Positions 16,836 to 24,222 of a stretch of DNA of 50,902 bases are shown piece after piece. How positions within the stretch are numbered: position 1 is the stretch's first letter; each line of letters starts with the position of its first letter. This stretch comes from an uncultured Eggerthellaceae bacterium (GTDB lineage: Bacteria; Actinomycetota; Coriobacteriia; Coriobacteriales; Eggerthellaceae), in the NCBI GenBank assembly GCA_910588905.1, contig CAJURZ010000019.1:1-50902 (forward strand), in the 5' to 3' direction. The notes under the pieces are model-generated. The model saw only the letters and a program-made list of their open reading frames with translations. It ran no database searches and was not told the origin of the DNA. The position numbers and the translations under genes were made by a program.

Positions 16836-17951
16836 ATGAAGCTCTACAGCGTCAAAGAGGTCATGGCGATGACCGGCGTGAGCCGGGACATGCTCATCGA
16901 ATACGAGAAGCGCGGACTGCTGCATCCCCTTCGCACGGGCGATGTGGCGAATAACCGCCGCATGTATCGGGAAGAGGACATCGATGATCTGGGCAAGGTG
17001 CTCGCGTTGCGCGCCTATGAGTTCAGCCTCAATGACATCGTGCGCATCCTGGGGGATGACGAAGCCGACATCTACAGCATCCTCCAAGAGAAGCTGGAAG
17101 CGCTGCGTCGCAAAGAGAACCATCTGCGCAATCTCATCCTCTTCGCCAAGTTCATAGATATCACCGATACGGATCTCTTCACGGGTATCTTAGAGGGGCC
17201 GGATGACATAGATGCCTATGCGGATGCCATGCGGGGAACGGAAGCCTATCGCGTGGCGGTGAAGCGCCTACAGAGCCGCACGGATGAGGAGGCGGAGCAG
17301 ATGATCGAAGAGCTCTACGATATCATCCATGATCTGGTGACCCTAGAGGAATCAGAGGGTTTTCACGGAGTGGAGCGGCAGGTTGATGCCTACTTCGCTT
17401 GGTGGGATGAGAATGTAGCCCCCTTGGAGGGCCTGGGCTATCTCGGTTTCTGGGCTATCTTCGAAGATGACCAGCTGCTTCCGGCCATCGCTGAGGCTAT
17501 CGGAGAAGAGTCCACCTCGTCCACGCTGCAGATGTCCGCCTTCTATGTATACATGAAGCGGCTCGCGCTCAAGATCCAGCAGACGATCAAGGTCATAGCG
17601 AAGGAGGCTGATGTCGATGTGGTCGCAGCGCGGGAGGAGGCATCCCTCTTAGTGCATGAGATCCTTGAGGCGATGCTCGGGGATGCGAGCATACCGTTCA
17701 CTGAGGATATGCAAGACCTCTGCATATTGATCCTTGGATACCTTGACGGCATGCTGGAGGACGAAGAGCTCATGGCCTACTTGGATCCGCGAGGCTGCAT
17801 CTCTCTGGACCGTGATCTTCTTGCGAAAGCATCCAGCATCCTTGAGTTGTTGGCTATTGCAGGGGGAGAGGGCGGCCCATCGGATGGCGAGGTATCAGAA
17901 GGTGAAGAGGTCTCTGACCTCAATGTCCAAGGCATCGGCGATGCGGGCTAG
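16836..17951 (+). CDS. MerR family transcriptional regulator
   Basis: A 371-residue regulator. Residues 1-70 are the MerR winged helix (YSVKEVMAMTGVSRDMLIEYEKRGLL...NRRMYREEDIDDL), followed by the dimerisation helix to about residue 110. The remaining 260 residues are a helical, acidic effector domain not recognised as TipAS, BmrR or metal-binding type; there is no Cys pair for metal. RBS AAGGAGG is 8 nt before the ATG. The promoter has the 19-bp MerR spacer. The 3' end overlaps the convergent XRE gene by 57 nt. Ligand and any target beyond itself are unknown. Confidence 0.9.
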   Translation: MKLYSVKEVMAMTGVSRDMLIEYEKRGLLHPLRTGDVANNRRMYREEDIDDLGKVLALRAYEFSLNDIVRILGDDEADIYSILQEKLEALRRKENHLRNLILFAKFIDITDTDLFTGILEGPDDIDAYADAMRGTEAYRVAVKRLQSRTDEEAEQMIEELYDIIHDLVTLEESEGFHGVERQVDAYFAWWDENVAPLEGLGYLGFWAIFEDDQLLPAIAEAIGEESTSSTLQMSAFYVYMKRLALKIQQTIKVIAKEADVDVVAAREEASLLVHEILEAMLGDASIPFTEDMQDLCILILGYLDGMLEDEELMAYLDPRGCISLDRDLLAKASSILELLAIAGGEGGPSDGEVSEGEEVSDLNVQGIGDAG

Positions 17952-18110
17952 ATCATCGATGCCCACGCCCACGCGACCGGTCTCAATGCGCCAGATGTGG
18001 GATTTGCTGCTGCCCACCATGAGCGCCAGCTTCTCTTGGGAAAGCCCTTGGCTCTCGCGGCGTGTGCGAATGGCAGCCCCTAAAGCAGCCCGTTTCTGAG
18101 TGATATCCAT
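17895..18110 (-). CDS. XRE family transcriptional regulator, single HTH
   Basis: A 71-residue Cro/C1-type helix-turn-helix protein: IRTRRESQGLSQEKLALMVG, then SKSHIWRIETGRVGVGIDDLARIADALDIEVRDLF. It has no effector domain, typical of small repressors. It overlaps the merR 3' end and is divergent from the gene at 18199, with an 18-bp palindrome in the 88-bp gap that is its probable operator. Its likely job is repression of itself and the PH/SPFH operon (inference). Confidence 0.9.
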   Translation of the reverse strand: MDITQKRAALGAAIRTRRESQGLSQEKLALMVGSSKSHIWRIETGRVGVGIDDLARIADALDIEVRDLFTF

Positions 18111-18142
18111 GCTTAAAGCCTATGTGCTAGACTTCATCTTAC

Positions 18143-18160
18143 GGCTTCAAATATGAAGCC
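18143..18160. promoter_or_regulatory. candidate operator between XRE gene and PH/SPFH operon
   Basis: GGCTTCA-AATA-TGAAGCC, a perfect 7-bp inverted repeat with a 4-nt centre, midway between the divergent starts. A further AAAGCC half-site lies near 18115. A possible plus-strand promoter (TAGACT at 18128, ATATGA at 18151) overlaps the palindrome, which would suit repression. Confidence 0.6.
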
Positions 18161-18198
18161 TAAAGAAACAGAAGCATTTATCGAAAGAGAATTATCAA

Positions 18199-18810
18199 AT
18201 GGCGAAAATAAACCTTTTGCCTAACGAAGCGATCATACTTCGCGACTCGCAGATGAAGCATGATCGAGGTAAAGGCTATTGCTCTGAGCTGGATGAGCTC
18301 GTTTTGACCAATCAGGCTCTGATCGTGGTTCATAAGGGCATGCTGGGCATGGCGAAGGATATACAGCGATTTCCCCTTGATCAAGTGGTCGTTGCGAATG
18401 GGTCTCCTCGCGTGATGATTGGCATGTCCCAGGAAAGCAAGCGACAGTTGCATGTGTATTTTCTACATGGTATCGAAGCTTTCTCCCTTGGAGAATCCGA
18501 TGAAGATGCGCAGGGTGGTCTGCTTGACCTCTTATTCGTCTCAGCGAGGGAGAAAGAGGACCGTAATCTGCACCAATGGCAGGCCGCGATTGCACAGGCA
18601 GTCATGGCTCTTCCTCAAAACGTCCGCGCCGTCACTCCACAGATCCAGACTGCTCCTGTGAATGCATCAAACAGTGGACCTGCGGCTAGCAACGCAGAAG
18701 TTCCTATTGTTCATGTTACGAAGAAATGCATCGGCTGTATGGCACCTCTATCGGGAGCGCAGGGTCAGAAGATCGCTTGCAGATATTGCGACACCGAGCA
18801 GGCGTTATAA
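18199..18810 (+). CDS. hypothetical protein, PH-like N-terminus and C-terminal zinc ribbon
   Basis: A 203-residue protein of no recognised family. Residues 1-120 are a beta-rich segment (LLPNEAIILRDSQM, LDELVLTNQALIVVHKG, IQRFPLDQVVVANG) with the look of a bacterial PH-like domain; then a helix, a Ser/Ala/Pro linker, and a C-terminal zinc ribbon with two CxxC knuckles (KKCIGCMAPL ... ACRYCDTEQ). No signal peptide or membrane segment. It is the first gene of an operon with an SPFH protein (gap 13 nt) and a membrane zinc-ribbon protein. A role at the membrane with the SPFH protein is inferred from the operon only. Confidence 0.8.
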   Translation: MAKINLLPNEAIILRDSQMKHDRGKGYCSELDELVLTNQALIVVHKGMLGMAKDIQRFPLDQVVVANGSPRVMIGMSQESKRQLHVYFLHGIEAFSLGESDEDAQGGLLDLLFVSAREKEDRNLHQWQAAIAQAVMALPQNVRAVTPQIQTAPVNASNSGPAASNAEVPIVHVTKKCIGCMAPLSGAQGQKIACRYCDTEQAL

Positions 18811-18823
18811 GAAGGGGCTATCT

Positions 18824-19942
18824 ATGGGCATTCTCAAGGCTATCTCCGGCTCCGTTAGCGGTACCTTTGCTGATCAGTGGAAAGATATATACACCGCACG
18901 TCCGTTCACTGAACATGATGCGATCGTTCCTGGAACGCTTAAGAACACGAATCGGGGCCGCGGTGCGAATCTCCATGGCTCGGATGGTGTGATCACGAAT
19001 GGGTCGCGCATCTTCGTACCTGAGAATACGGCCGCCTATGTGTTCAGTCAAGCAGGCATCGAGACCATCGTTACTGAATCAGGGGATTACATCTACGAGA
19101 GCGGGGAAGAGAGCTTATTCAATAACGATACGATAATCTCGTTCGTCAATCAGATCGCTGACCGTGTGGGTTACGGTGGTATCCCGGTCATGGAGAAGCG
19201 GATAGCGTTCGTCAACTTGCGCGAGATCAGGCATATCCCATTCGGGACCCGTGGTCCTCAAGTTTATAACGATCTGTATTACAAATGCGATCTCGAAGTC
19301 TATTCACATGGGCTCTTCTCGATCAAGATCACTGACCCCACCGCATTCCTTCGCAATTTCGTTCCAGCAAACGTGTTCAATTATTCATTCGATTACCCCG
19401 CTGCTCGTACGCAGATCATCTCAGAGTTCCTTCAGTCATTCATCGTTGCGCTCAACTTTCTTTCAGGTACCTACCGGGTTTCACAACTGCCCGCACAAGC
19501 GACTGAGATCGCTAAGAGCATTGCGGCGGATAGGGATAACGCAGGAAGCTGGCCCGATCGCTTTGGCTTCAAAGTTGTGAAAGTCGCTATCGAGAACATC
19601 GAATTCTCTGCCGATTCGCGCGAGCTGGTCCGGCAATTCTCTGAGCATCGCATGAATATGCAGGCCTACGAAGAATCATCGCAGCGTGCTTCAAATATCG
19701 CTGCACAACAGAAGATCGCGCAAGGGATTCAGGACAACGGTCTCGGCGATGGAGGCGGCATGCTTTTTGGCATGAACCTTGCTCAGGGACTTACACCGCA
19801 GGGGGAGGGGGTGACAGGAGCACCTGCACTGTCTCTTGACGAGCAGATCGAAGCTGTGAAGCAGCTGAAAGAGCTTCTCGATGAGGGCATCTTGTCTCAA
19901 GAGGAATTCGACTCGAAAAAGAAAGAGATCATGGGGCTGTGA
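18824..19942 (+). CDS. SPFH/Band-7 protein with SHOCT tail (YdjI-like)
   Basis: A 372-residue protein resembling YdjI of Bacillus subtilis ('virion core protein' SPFH family), where YdjI helps recruit the phage-shock protein PspA to stressed membranes. N-terminus MGILKAISGSVSGTFADQWKD, SPFH core at about 40-290, a Gly-rich linker, and the last 33 residues form a SHOCT-type helix hairpin (LDEQIEAVKQLKELLDEGILSQEEF). ATG 18824 has GAAGGGG at 8 nt; an upstream extension overlaps the previous gene. No PspA gene is in the window. Confidence 0.87.
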   Translation: MGILKAISGSVSGTFADQWKDIYTARPFTEHDAIVPGTLKNTNRGRGANLHGSDGVITNGSRIFVPENTAAYVFSQAGIETIVTESGDYIYESGEESLFNNDTIISFVNQIADRVGYGGIPVMEKRIAFVNLREIRHIPFGTRGPQVYNDLYYKCDLEVYSHGLFSIKITDPTAFLRNFVPANVFNYSFDYPAARTQIISEFLQSFIVALNFLSGTYRVSQLPAQATEIAKSIAADRDNAGSWPDRFGFKVVKVAIENIEFSADSRELVRQFSEHRMNMQAYEESSQRASNIAAQQKIAQGIQDNGLGDGGGMLFGMNLAQGLTPQGEGVTGAPALSLDEQIEAVKQLKELLDEGILSQEEFDSKKKEIMGL

Positions 19943-19976
19943 GATCTCCCCAGCATATGAAGAGGAGGAACGAAAC

Positions 19977-21152
19977 GTGAGAACATGTGGAACATGCGGC
20001 ACTGAAGTACCCAACAATGCATCCAGCTGTCCTACTTGTGGCGGTTTAGTGGGAGAACCCATCGCATCTGCAGATGGTGCATCACCTGTAACTGCGCCTG
20101 CGCAAGCAGCGGCACCGGTGCCAAAGAAGAAGGGGAAGATGTTTAAGATCGTAGTAGGCATTGTCATCCTCTTGGTCGTACTGATTGCCGTTGGTTCTTG
20201 CAGCGGTTCGTGCAGTAATCGAGCAGATACGGCGGAAGAGGACTGGCCAACAGGGCCCCTTGCCCAAATGATCCCGAGCATGGATCGCAAGTGTGAATTC
20301 GTGACCGAAGGCAAAGACAGCTTATCTATACGGGTTGCAGATAGAATAGAGAAAAAGGATTTCACCAGCTATGTTGACAAGTGCAAAGAGTTCGGATTCA
20401 CAGTGGATGCTGATGAGATCGGCGATGCCTACGATGCCTATAACTCTGAAGGATACAAGCTGTCTATTACGTATAGCGCTTACTCCAAAGATATGTCCAT
20501 TCACCTTGATGCTCCTAAGGCTGATGGTGAACTCATCTGGCCGACGATGGGTCTGGCAACTATGTTGCCGAATCCCAATAAAGCGAAAGGTAGCGTAGCC
20601 GTCGATTCGGCAACCCAGTTCATGGCCTATGTTGGTGAAATGGATAAGGCAGCCTACAACGCGTATGTAGATCAATGTATAGAAAAGGGCTTTAGCGTTG
20701 ATTACAGCAAGGATGACGTTTTTTTCGATGCGGAAGATAGCCAAGGTAACTCGCTGCATCTTGAGTATGAAGGGTTCAGCACGATGTCTATCTCCCTCTA
20801 TGCAGCTAAGGGTAGCCCCTCTTCTTCAGCAGCCTCATCGAGTGCTACGTCAGAGCCAGTCGCATCTTCCAGCTCGAACGTCACTGCAACTTCGGATGCC
20901 GATTTCAAGCAAGTAATGGACGACTACGAGAAGTTCATGGACGATTACATTGCCTTCATGGAGAAGTACAGTTCCTCCGGAAACCCTGTCAGCATGGCAG
21001 CTGATTACGCAAAGATGATGGCTGATTATTCGACGATGACAGCGAAGATCGATGCGATTGATGAAGATAGTCTCACAGAAGAAGACTATCTTTACTACAT
21101 AGAAGTCGTGAATCGGGTGAATGAGAAGCTTGCTAACGCTTCAGTCGAATAG
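19977..21152 (+). CDS. membrane protein: zinc ribbon, TM helix and two repeated extracytoplasmic domains
   Basis: A 391-residue protein starting at GTG 19977 with GAGGAGG upstream. Residues 4-21 are a zinc ribbon (C4xxC7, C18xxC21), a linker leads to one TM helix at 57-73, and the rest is outside. Two similar domains follow (about 90-190 and 195-290), each opening WPT-GLA-M(I/L)P and containing F-x-YV-x2-C-x3-GF; then a Ser-rich linker and a helical domain (about 325-390, DYEKFMDDYIAFMEKYSSSGNP). The repeats and tail recall proteins annotated with DUF6591, but I cannot say which part that family covers. Third gene of the SPFH operon; likely senses or binds something outside (inference). Confidence 0.8.
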   Translation: MRTCGTCGTEVPNNASSCPTCGGLVGEPIASADGASPVTAPAQAAAPVPKKKGKMFKIVVGIVILLVVLIAVGSCSGSCSNRADTAEEDWPTGPLAQMIPSMDRKCEFVTEGKDSLSIRVADRIEKKDFTSYVDKCKEFGFTVDADEIGDAYDAYNSEGYKLSITYSAYSKDMSIHLDAPKADGELIWPTMGLATMLPNPNKAKGSVAVDSATQFMAYVGEMDKAAYNAYVDQCIEKGFSVDYSKDDVFFDAEDSQGNSLHLEYEGFSTMSISLYAAKGSPSSSAASSSATSEPVASSSSNVTATSDADFKQVMDDYEKFMDDYIAFMEKYSSSGNPVSMAADYAKMMADYSTMTAKIDAIDEDSLTEEDYLYYIEVVNRVNEKLANASVE

Positions 21153-21175
21153 CGGATTGAAAAGAACTATGTTTT

Positions 21176-21207
21176 GCGGGCGAGGGTTCGCGACCGTCCT
21201 CGCCCGC
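21176..21207 (+). terminator. hairpin ending the SPFH operon
   Basis: GCGGGCGAGG (21176-21185) and CCTCGCCCGC (21198-21207) form a perfect 10-bp GC-rich stem 23 nt after the stop codon, followed by a weakly T-rich GTTCTCT. Confidence 0.6.
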
Positions 21208-21375
21208 GTTCTCTAGATTGCACAGATGGGCTGGTTATGCTCAAACTGAGCTGTTTGCGGATCCAATCATCCAAAGAGGCGAGGAGGGTAAGGGGTGGAG
21301 TCTGTGTATGGGTTCTTGGGGGTGGGGCTACCGGGTCGCTGAATGCCTTTGTTGCGCCCTCCGCATAAAAATGTC

Positions 21376-21411
21376 ATTGCCTGTGGTTTCGTGCGCCACA
21401 GGCAATCTTTT
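21376..21411 (+). terminator. intrinsic terminator
   Basis: ATTGCCTGTGG (21376-21386) and CCACAGGCAAT (21396-21406) give a perfect 11-bp stem with a 9-nt loop followed by CTTTT. It lies about 220 nt after the last recognised gene, so it may end a transcript from a lost gene or serve as a second stop for the SPFH operon. Confidence 0.75.
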
Positions 21412-21506
21412 AGCTCTTTCTCTGTAGCTGCAATTGTCATGGGGTGGTTTGAGTCTCAGTGAATGATCTTTGCAGACACTGCGTTTGACACCTCCACGTT
21501 GGCCGT

Positions 21507-21567
21507 TTGAATGTAGGCGCTCAGGTTGTGGTATATTTCCACCAAGAGCTTTGTACCAAGCGCTTGG
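21507..21567 (+). promoter_or_regulatory. promoter and operator palindrome of the AbrB-type antitoxin
   Basis: TTGAAT (21507-21512), 19 nt, TATATT (21532-21537) with an extended TGG before it. CCAAGCGCTTGG (21556-21567) is a perfect 12-bp palindrome directly before the ribosome site, a likely site for the autorepressing antitoxin. Confidence 0.5.
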
Positions 21568-21578
21568 AAGGAAATGGA

Positions 21579-21944
21579 ATGGAAGCCACCGCAGTTCTGG
21601 AACCTCAAACCATAAAGATCTCCAGCAAGCGACAGATAACCATTCCGGCCAAGGCGTATAAAGAAATGGGATTCTCTGATTACGCTCTCGTTGAGCAGAC
21701 CAGGGAAGGTCTTCTCATCAGGCCACTGAATGTAGACGATGAGGACATTTCGGTCTATGTGCTGCGGAAGCTTGTCGATGCTGGCTACGAGGGTGATGAG
21801 TTGATCGAGAGATATAAAGATGCCTGCCCTGCTGTACTTGATTTCCGGGAGCGCCTGAGATCCAGCGAACAGCAGATCGGGGAAGGCGATACTGTCTCTT
21901 TTGCTGATATGCAGAAGAAGATGTGCGAGAAGTATGGTCTATGA
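21579..21944 (+). CDS. AbrB/MazE-type antitoxin (SpoVT-AbrB domain)
   Basis: A 121-residue antitoxin. The swapped-hairpin AbrB domain is at residues 11-47 (IKISSKRQITIPAKAYKEMGFSDYALVEQTREGLLIRPL), followed by a helical toxin-binding C-terminus (VYVLRKLVDAGYEGDELIERYK...). AAGGA lies 6 nt before ATG 21579. The toxin gene overlaps its 3' end by 11 nt, as usual for such pairs. The partner is a truncated RelE/ParE-like protein, so the antitoxin may now act alone. Confidence 0.87.
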   Translation: MEATAVLEPQTIKISSKRQITIPAKAYKEMGFSDYALVEQTREGLLIRPLNVDDEDISVYVLRKLVDAGYEGDELIERYKDACPAVLDFRERLRSSEQQIGEGDTVSFADMQKKMCEKYGL

Positions 21945-22128
21945 GGTAAGAGGTACCTGCGAATTCGAACGGGACTATGACTCCGTTCTGGATTATCTGG
22001 TGAATGTACTTCATTCGCGCAGTGGTGCTATGCATCTTCTTGATGAGATGGATCGGGCGGAATCGCTGCTAAAACATAATCCGTGGAGGCAACATCGCTT
22101 CGTTTTTGCTGAGTCCAATCAAATATAG
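21934..22128 (+). pseudogene. truncated RelE/ParE-like toxin
   Basis: A 64-residue frame, MVYEVRGTCEFERDYDSVLDYL...LLDEMDRAESLLKHNPW, matches the N-terminal half of RelE/ParE toxins (the opening beta strand and two-helix hairpin). Family members are usually 90-110 residues and need the C-terminal beta sheet with its catalytic or binding residues; here a TAG comes right after ESNQI. The next bases do not encode a recognisable RelE C-terminus in any frame. It is therefore probably an inactive remnant whose antitoxin survives. It overlaps the antitoxin gene by 11 nt. Confidence 0.65.
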
Positions 22129-22243
22129 CTGTAGAGGTAGTAGGGGCGCTTGACGATCAGACGCTTGCGAAGGTGATGGCTACGGTGCTGGTGGTACTAG
22201 GCATCGAGACGGTCTGAGCCCCCCCCAAGAAGGACGCTTCTGC

Positions 22244-22274
22244 ATCATATTGCATTACGGTAATGCAATATGAT
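22244..22274. promoter_or_regulatory. perfect 15-bp inverted repeat, operator of the relB-PIN locus
   Basis: ATCATATTGCATTAC (22244-22258), one G, GTAATGCAATATGAT (22260-22274): perfect on all 15 pairs. It ends 28 nt before the antitoxin start. The right arm ends in TATGAT, a possible -10. This is the expected autoregulation site of a ribbon-helix-helix antitoxin. Confidence 0.8.
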
Positions 22275-22302
22275 AGAGTGACGGCAGCGAAAGGGGGTAG
22301 TG

Positions 22303-22608
22303 ATGTCGGCAACGTTGAACGTTAGGATGGATGCTGTTCTTAAGCAGCGTGGTGACGCTGTGCTCAAGGCTCACGGTATCAGTGTGACAGAAGCGGTCCG
22401 TATGCTCTGGCAGGAGCTTGCGGAATCTCGGCAGCTCCCCATCTTCATGGAAACGGATCAAGCTCAAGATACGGCCAAGAAGGCCAAGCGCAACGCGCTT
22501 GATCAGCTAGGCTCTTTTCCTCCCGTTGAGCTGTCTTCTGCTTCTGATCAGGAGTTGAAGGACCTGCTTTATGAAGGCAAGCTCAGAGATTACGAAGCGC
22601 TTTCGTGA
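22303..22608 (+). CDS. RelB/DinJ family antitoxin
   Basis: A 101-residue antitoxin. Residues 1-45 form a ribbon-helix-helix (SATLNVRMDAVLKQRGDAVLKAHGISVTEAVRMLWQ), the DNA-binding part of RelB/DinJ proteins; the C-terminal half is helical and Lys/Glu-rich for toxin binding. ATG 22303 is preferred over GTG 22300 because AAGGGGG then lies about 6 nt upstream. Its stop overlaps the PIN toxin start by 4 nt (GTGA), so translation is coupled. A 31-bp palindrome upstream suggests autorepression. Confidence 0.9.
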   Translation: MSATLNVRMDAVLKQRGDAVLKAHGISVTEAVRMLWQELAESRQLPIFMETDQAQDTAKKAKRNALDQLGSFPPVELSSASDQELKDLLYEGKLRDYEALS

Positions 22609-23036
22609 GCGTGCTCGTAGACACCAATGTCTGGCTGGATGTGCTATTGCATCGACAGCCTTTCGAGGCGCTATCGCGAGCTATGCTCATGGCATGCATT
22701 GATGACGATATCCCCCTTCATGTCGTTAGCACCTCCATCAAGGATATCTTCTATATCATGGAGCGAGCGCATAACGCCGATGATGCTTACAGGGCCGTTG
22801 AGTCCGTTTTGACTCTGGCTGCTGTATCTCCGGTGGATGCAGTGGTATGCGAACGGGCGCTTGATCTGGAGAGGCCAGATTACGAGGATGGCATCGTTGC
22901 AGCTGCTGCTCTGGCGGACAAGCATGATGCTATCGTGAGCCGTGATGAAAAGGCGTTCGTGGATCTGCCCATTCCGCGATTCACTCCTCAGGGTTACTTG
23001 GAGCACTTGGGCTATGAGGGCATAGAGCTGCCCTAG
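22605..23036 (+). CDS. PIN domain ribonuclease toxin
   Basis: A 143-residue PIN domain protein, a Mg-dependent endoribonuclease fold. Acidic residues of the active site are visible: Asp6 in VLVDTNVWLD, Asp95 in DYEDGIVAAAA and Asp114 in AIVSRDEKAF. The length is normal and no residue is missing, so this toxin looks intact. Start GTG 22605 overlaps the RelB-type antitoxin stop. PIN toxins usually pair with VapB-type antitoxins, though RelB-like partners are also known. Confidence 0.9.
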   Translation: MSVLVDTNVWLDVLLHRQPFEALSRAMLMACIDDDIPLHVVSTSIKDIFYIMERAHNADDAYRAVESVLTLAAVSPVDAVVCERALDLERPDYEDGIVAAAALADKHDAIVSRDEKAFVDLPIPRFTPQGYLEHLGYEGIELP

Positions 23037-23150
23037 CTTCGGCACTCTCAAGCGAAGCCCGTTCATACATTCGGTGACAAATGGCCCAGGCACCTTGGTT
23101 GAGGTCTGCGCTCTGCTTACACTATCGCACAGGTCTTCGAAAGGAGCATC

Positions 23151-23792
23151 ATGGCTGGAGCAGTTAGCAAGGCTCGGACCCCTATCAAGCGGATCCAGTT
23201 CGCTTTGATGGGTGCCCTCATCGGCTTGGTGATAGGCATTGTGGGTGTGCTCGCGGTGCAGAATCTCGGTTCTTCGAATGATGAGCCGCACGTTGAGCCA
23301 TCTGTTGTGTTCGACCGCATCGTGGCGAAGAGCGAGCTGGTGAGCGCATCTCAGCAATACAACATCACCGACAAATCAACGCAGCCCGCGGCCACCTTCT
23401 TCGATCTCTTCGACATCCCCTTCACGGACACCAGCTTCTGGTATAGGTATGTGGGCACGATCAAGGCAGGGGTCGATCTTGACCAGGCGGAGTTCGCCCA
23501 GGAGGGGGATGTTATCCGCATCACTCTGGACCAACCGTACATCATCTCGAATACCCCCAACATGGAGGAGTCTGGTGTCATCGAAGAGAACAATAACCTC
23601 TTCGCGAAGATCCCCCTGTCAGAAGTGGATGAGTTCCAACGGCAGTGCATCGAGAAGAGCGAGAGCGGCACCATTGAAGGCGGGTTGATGGATGAGGCTC
23701 GCGCCAATGCCGAACAAGACATAGCGGATATGTTCAACGCGGCTCTGGGTAATGCATACACCGTCGAATTCGAGTGGCGCGAAGCATCCTAG
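23151..23792 (+). CDS. DUF4230 domain membrane-anchored protein
   Basis: A 213-residue protein with a short basic N-terminus, one hydrophobic segment at about 15-39 (FALMGALIGLVIGIVGVLAVQNL) and an extracytoplasmic DUF4230 domain, recognisable from the ELVSASQQYNITDK start and the central GVDLDQAEF...VIRITLDQP strands. Function of the family is unknown. GAAAGGAG lies just before the ATG. It stands alone between two toxin-antitoxin loci. Confidence 0.75.
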   Translation: MAGAVSKARTPIKRIQFALMGALIGLVIGIVGVLAVQNLGSSNDEPHVEPSVVFDRIVAKSELVSASQQYNITDKSTQPAATFFDLFDIPFTDTSFWYRYVGTIKAGVDLDQAEFAQEGDVIRITLDQPYIISNTPNMEESGVIEENNNLFAKIPLSEVDEFQRQCIEKSESGTIEGGLMDEARANAEQDIADMFNAALGNAYTVEFEWREAS

Positions 23793-23897
23793 AAATCAGT
23801 AGTTGGTACTGCATATCGATCTGAGGGTGAAACGGTGCAGAAAACCGGTGGATCGATGCAGCGTATCTCGGTGATCCCATCAGCGATAATCATCTCA

Positions 23898-23916
23898 TTC
23901 GTCTCATTGAGACGAA
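23898..23916. promoter_or_regulatory. perfect inverted repeat upstream of hicA
   Basis: TTCGTCTCA, T, TGAGACGAA: a perfect 9-bp dyad with a 1-nt centre, 58 nt before the hicA start. A second shorter dyad, TATCA-AATG-TGATA, is at 23936-23949. These are candidate HicB operator sites; there is no T run, so it is not a terminator. Confidence 0.5.
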
Positions 23917-23973
23917 GAGGTTGATTCAAATCTGATATCAAATGTGATACCATCACAAAGAAGGGATACCGAC

Positions 23974-24222
23974 TTGCCGAGCATCGAGAAGATCGTTCGC
24001 TCTATGCGGTGCAATCCGGACGGATGTCGATTCGATGAGGTGAAGAGGGTCTGCGATCGATACTTCGGCTCGTCCCGCATCCATGGGTCGCACCATGTAT
24101 ACCGAATGCCCTGACAGGGAGACCCAAGGATCAATATCCAAAACCGCCATGGCTGTGTGGCGGGGTATCAGGTAAAGCAGGTCCTTGATGCCATCGACCG
24201 CTTGGAGAGGGAGCATGGATAA
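23974..24222 (+). pseudogene. hicA: HicA family toxin interrupted by an in-frame TGA
   Basis: Translating from TTG 23974 (AAGGGA upstream) gives a HicA mRNA interferase: SIEKIVRSMRCNPDGCRFDEV, then HGSHHVYRMP with the catalytic His in GSH (residue 40). At codon 47 (24112-24114) there is a TGA. The same frame then continues with typical HicA sequence (QGDPRINIQ, YQVKQVLDAIDRLE) for 35 codons to TAA at 24220, overlapping hicB by 8 nt. One base (TGG to TGA) would explain the break. The product would lack the last strand and helix, so it is likely inactive unless the TGA is read through. Confidence 0.85.

Larger units (their letters stand above)
21208..21578. other. gene-poor spacer between the SPFH operon and the first toxin-antitoxin locus
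   Basis: About 370 bp with no convincing gene; two overlapping short frames near 21218-21427 have no ribosome site and run through a terminator. It contains a strong terminator (21376-21411), the abrB-type promoter and a palindrome just before the antitoxin gene. Confidence 0.6.

Noticed and set aside
21218..21427. Short plus-strand frames of 64-69 residues after the SPFH operon
   Set aside because: No ribosome site, no family resemblance, and the 3' end runs through a strong terminator hairpin.
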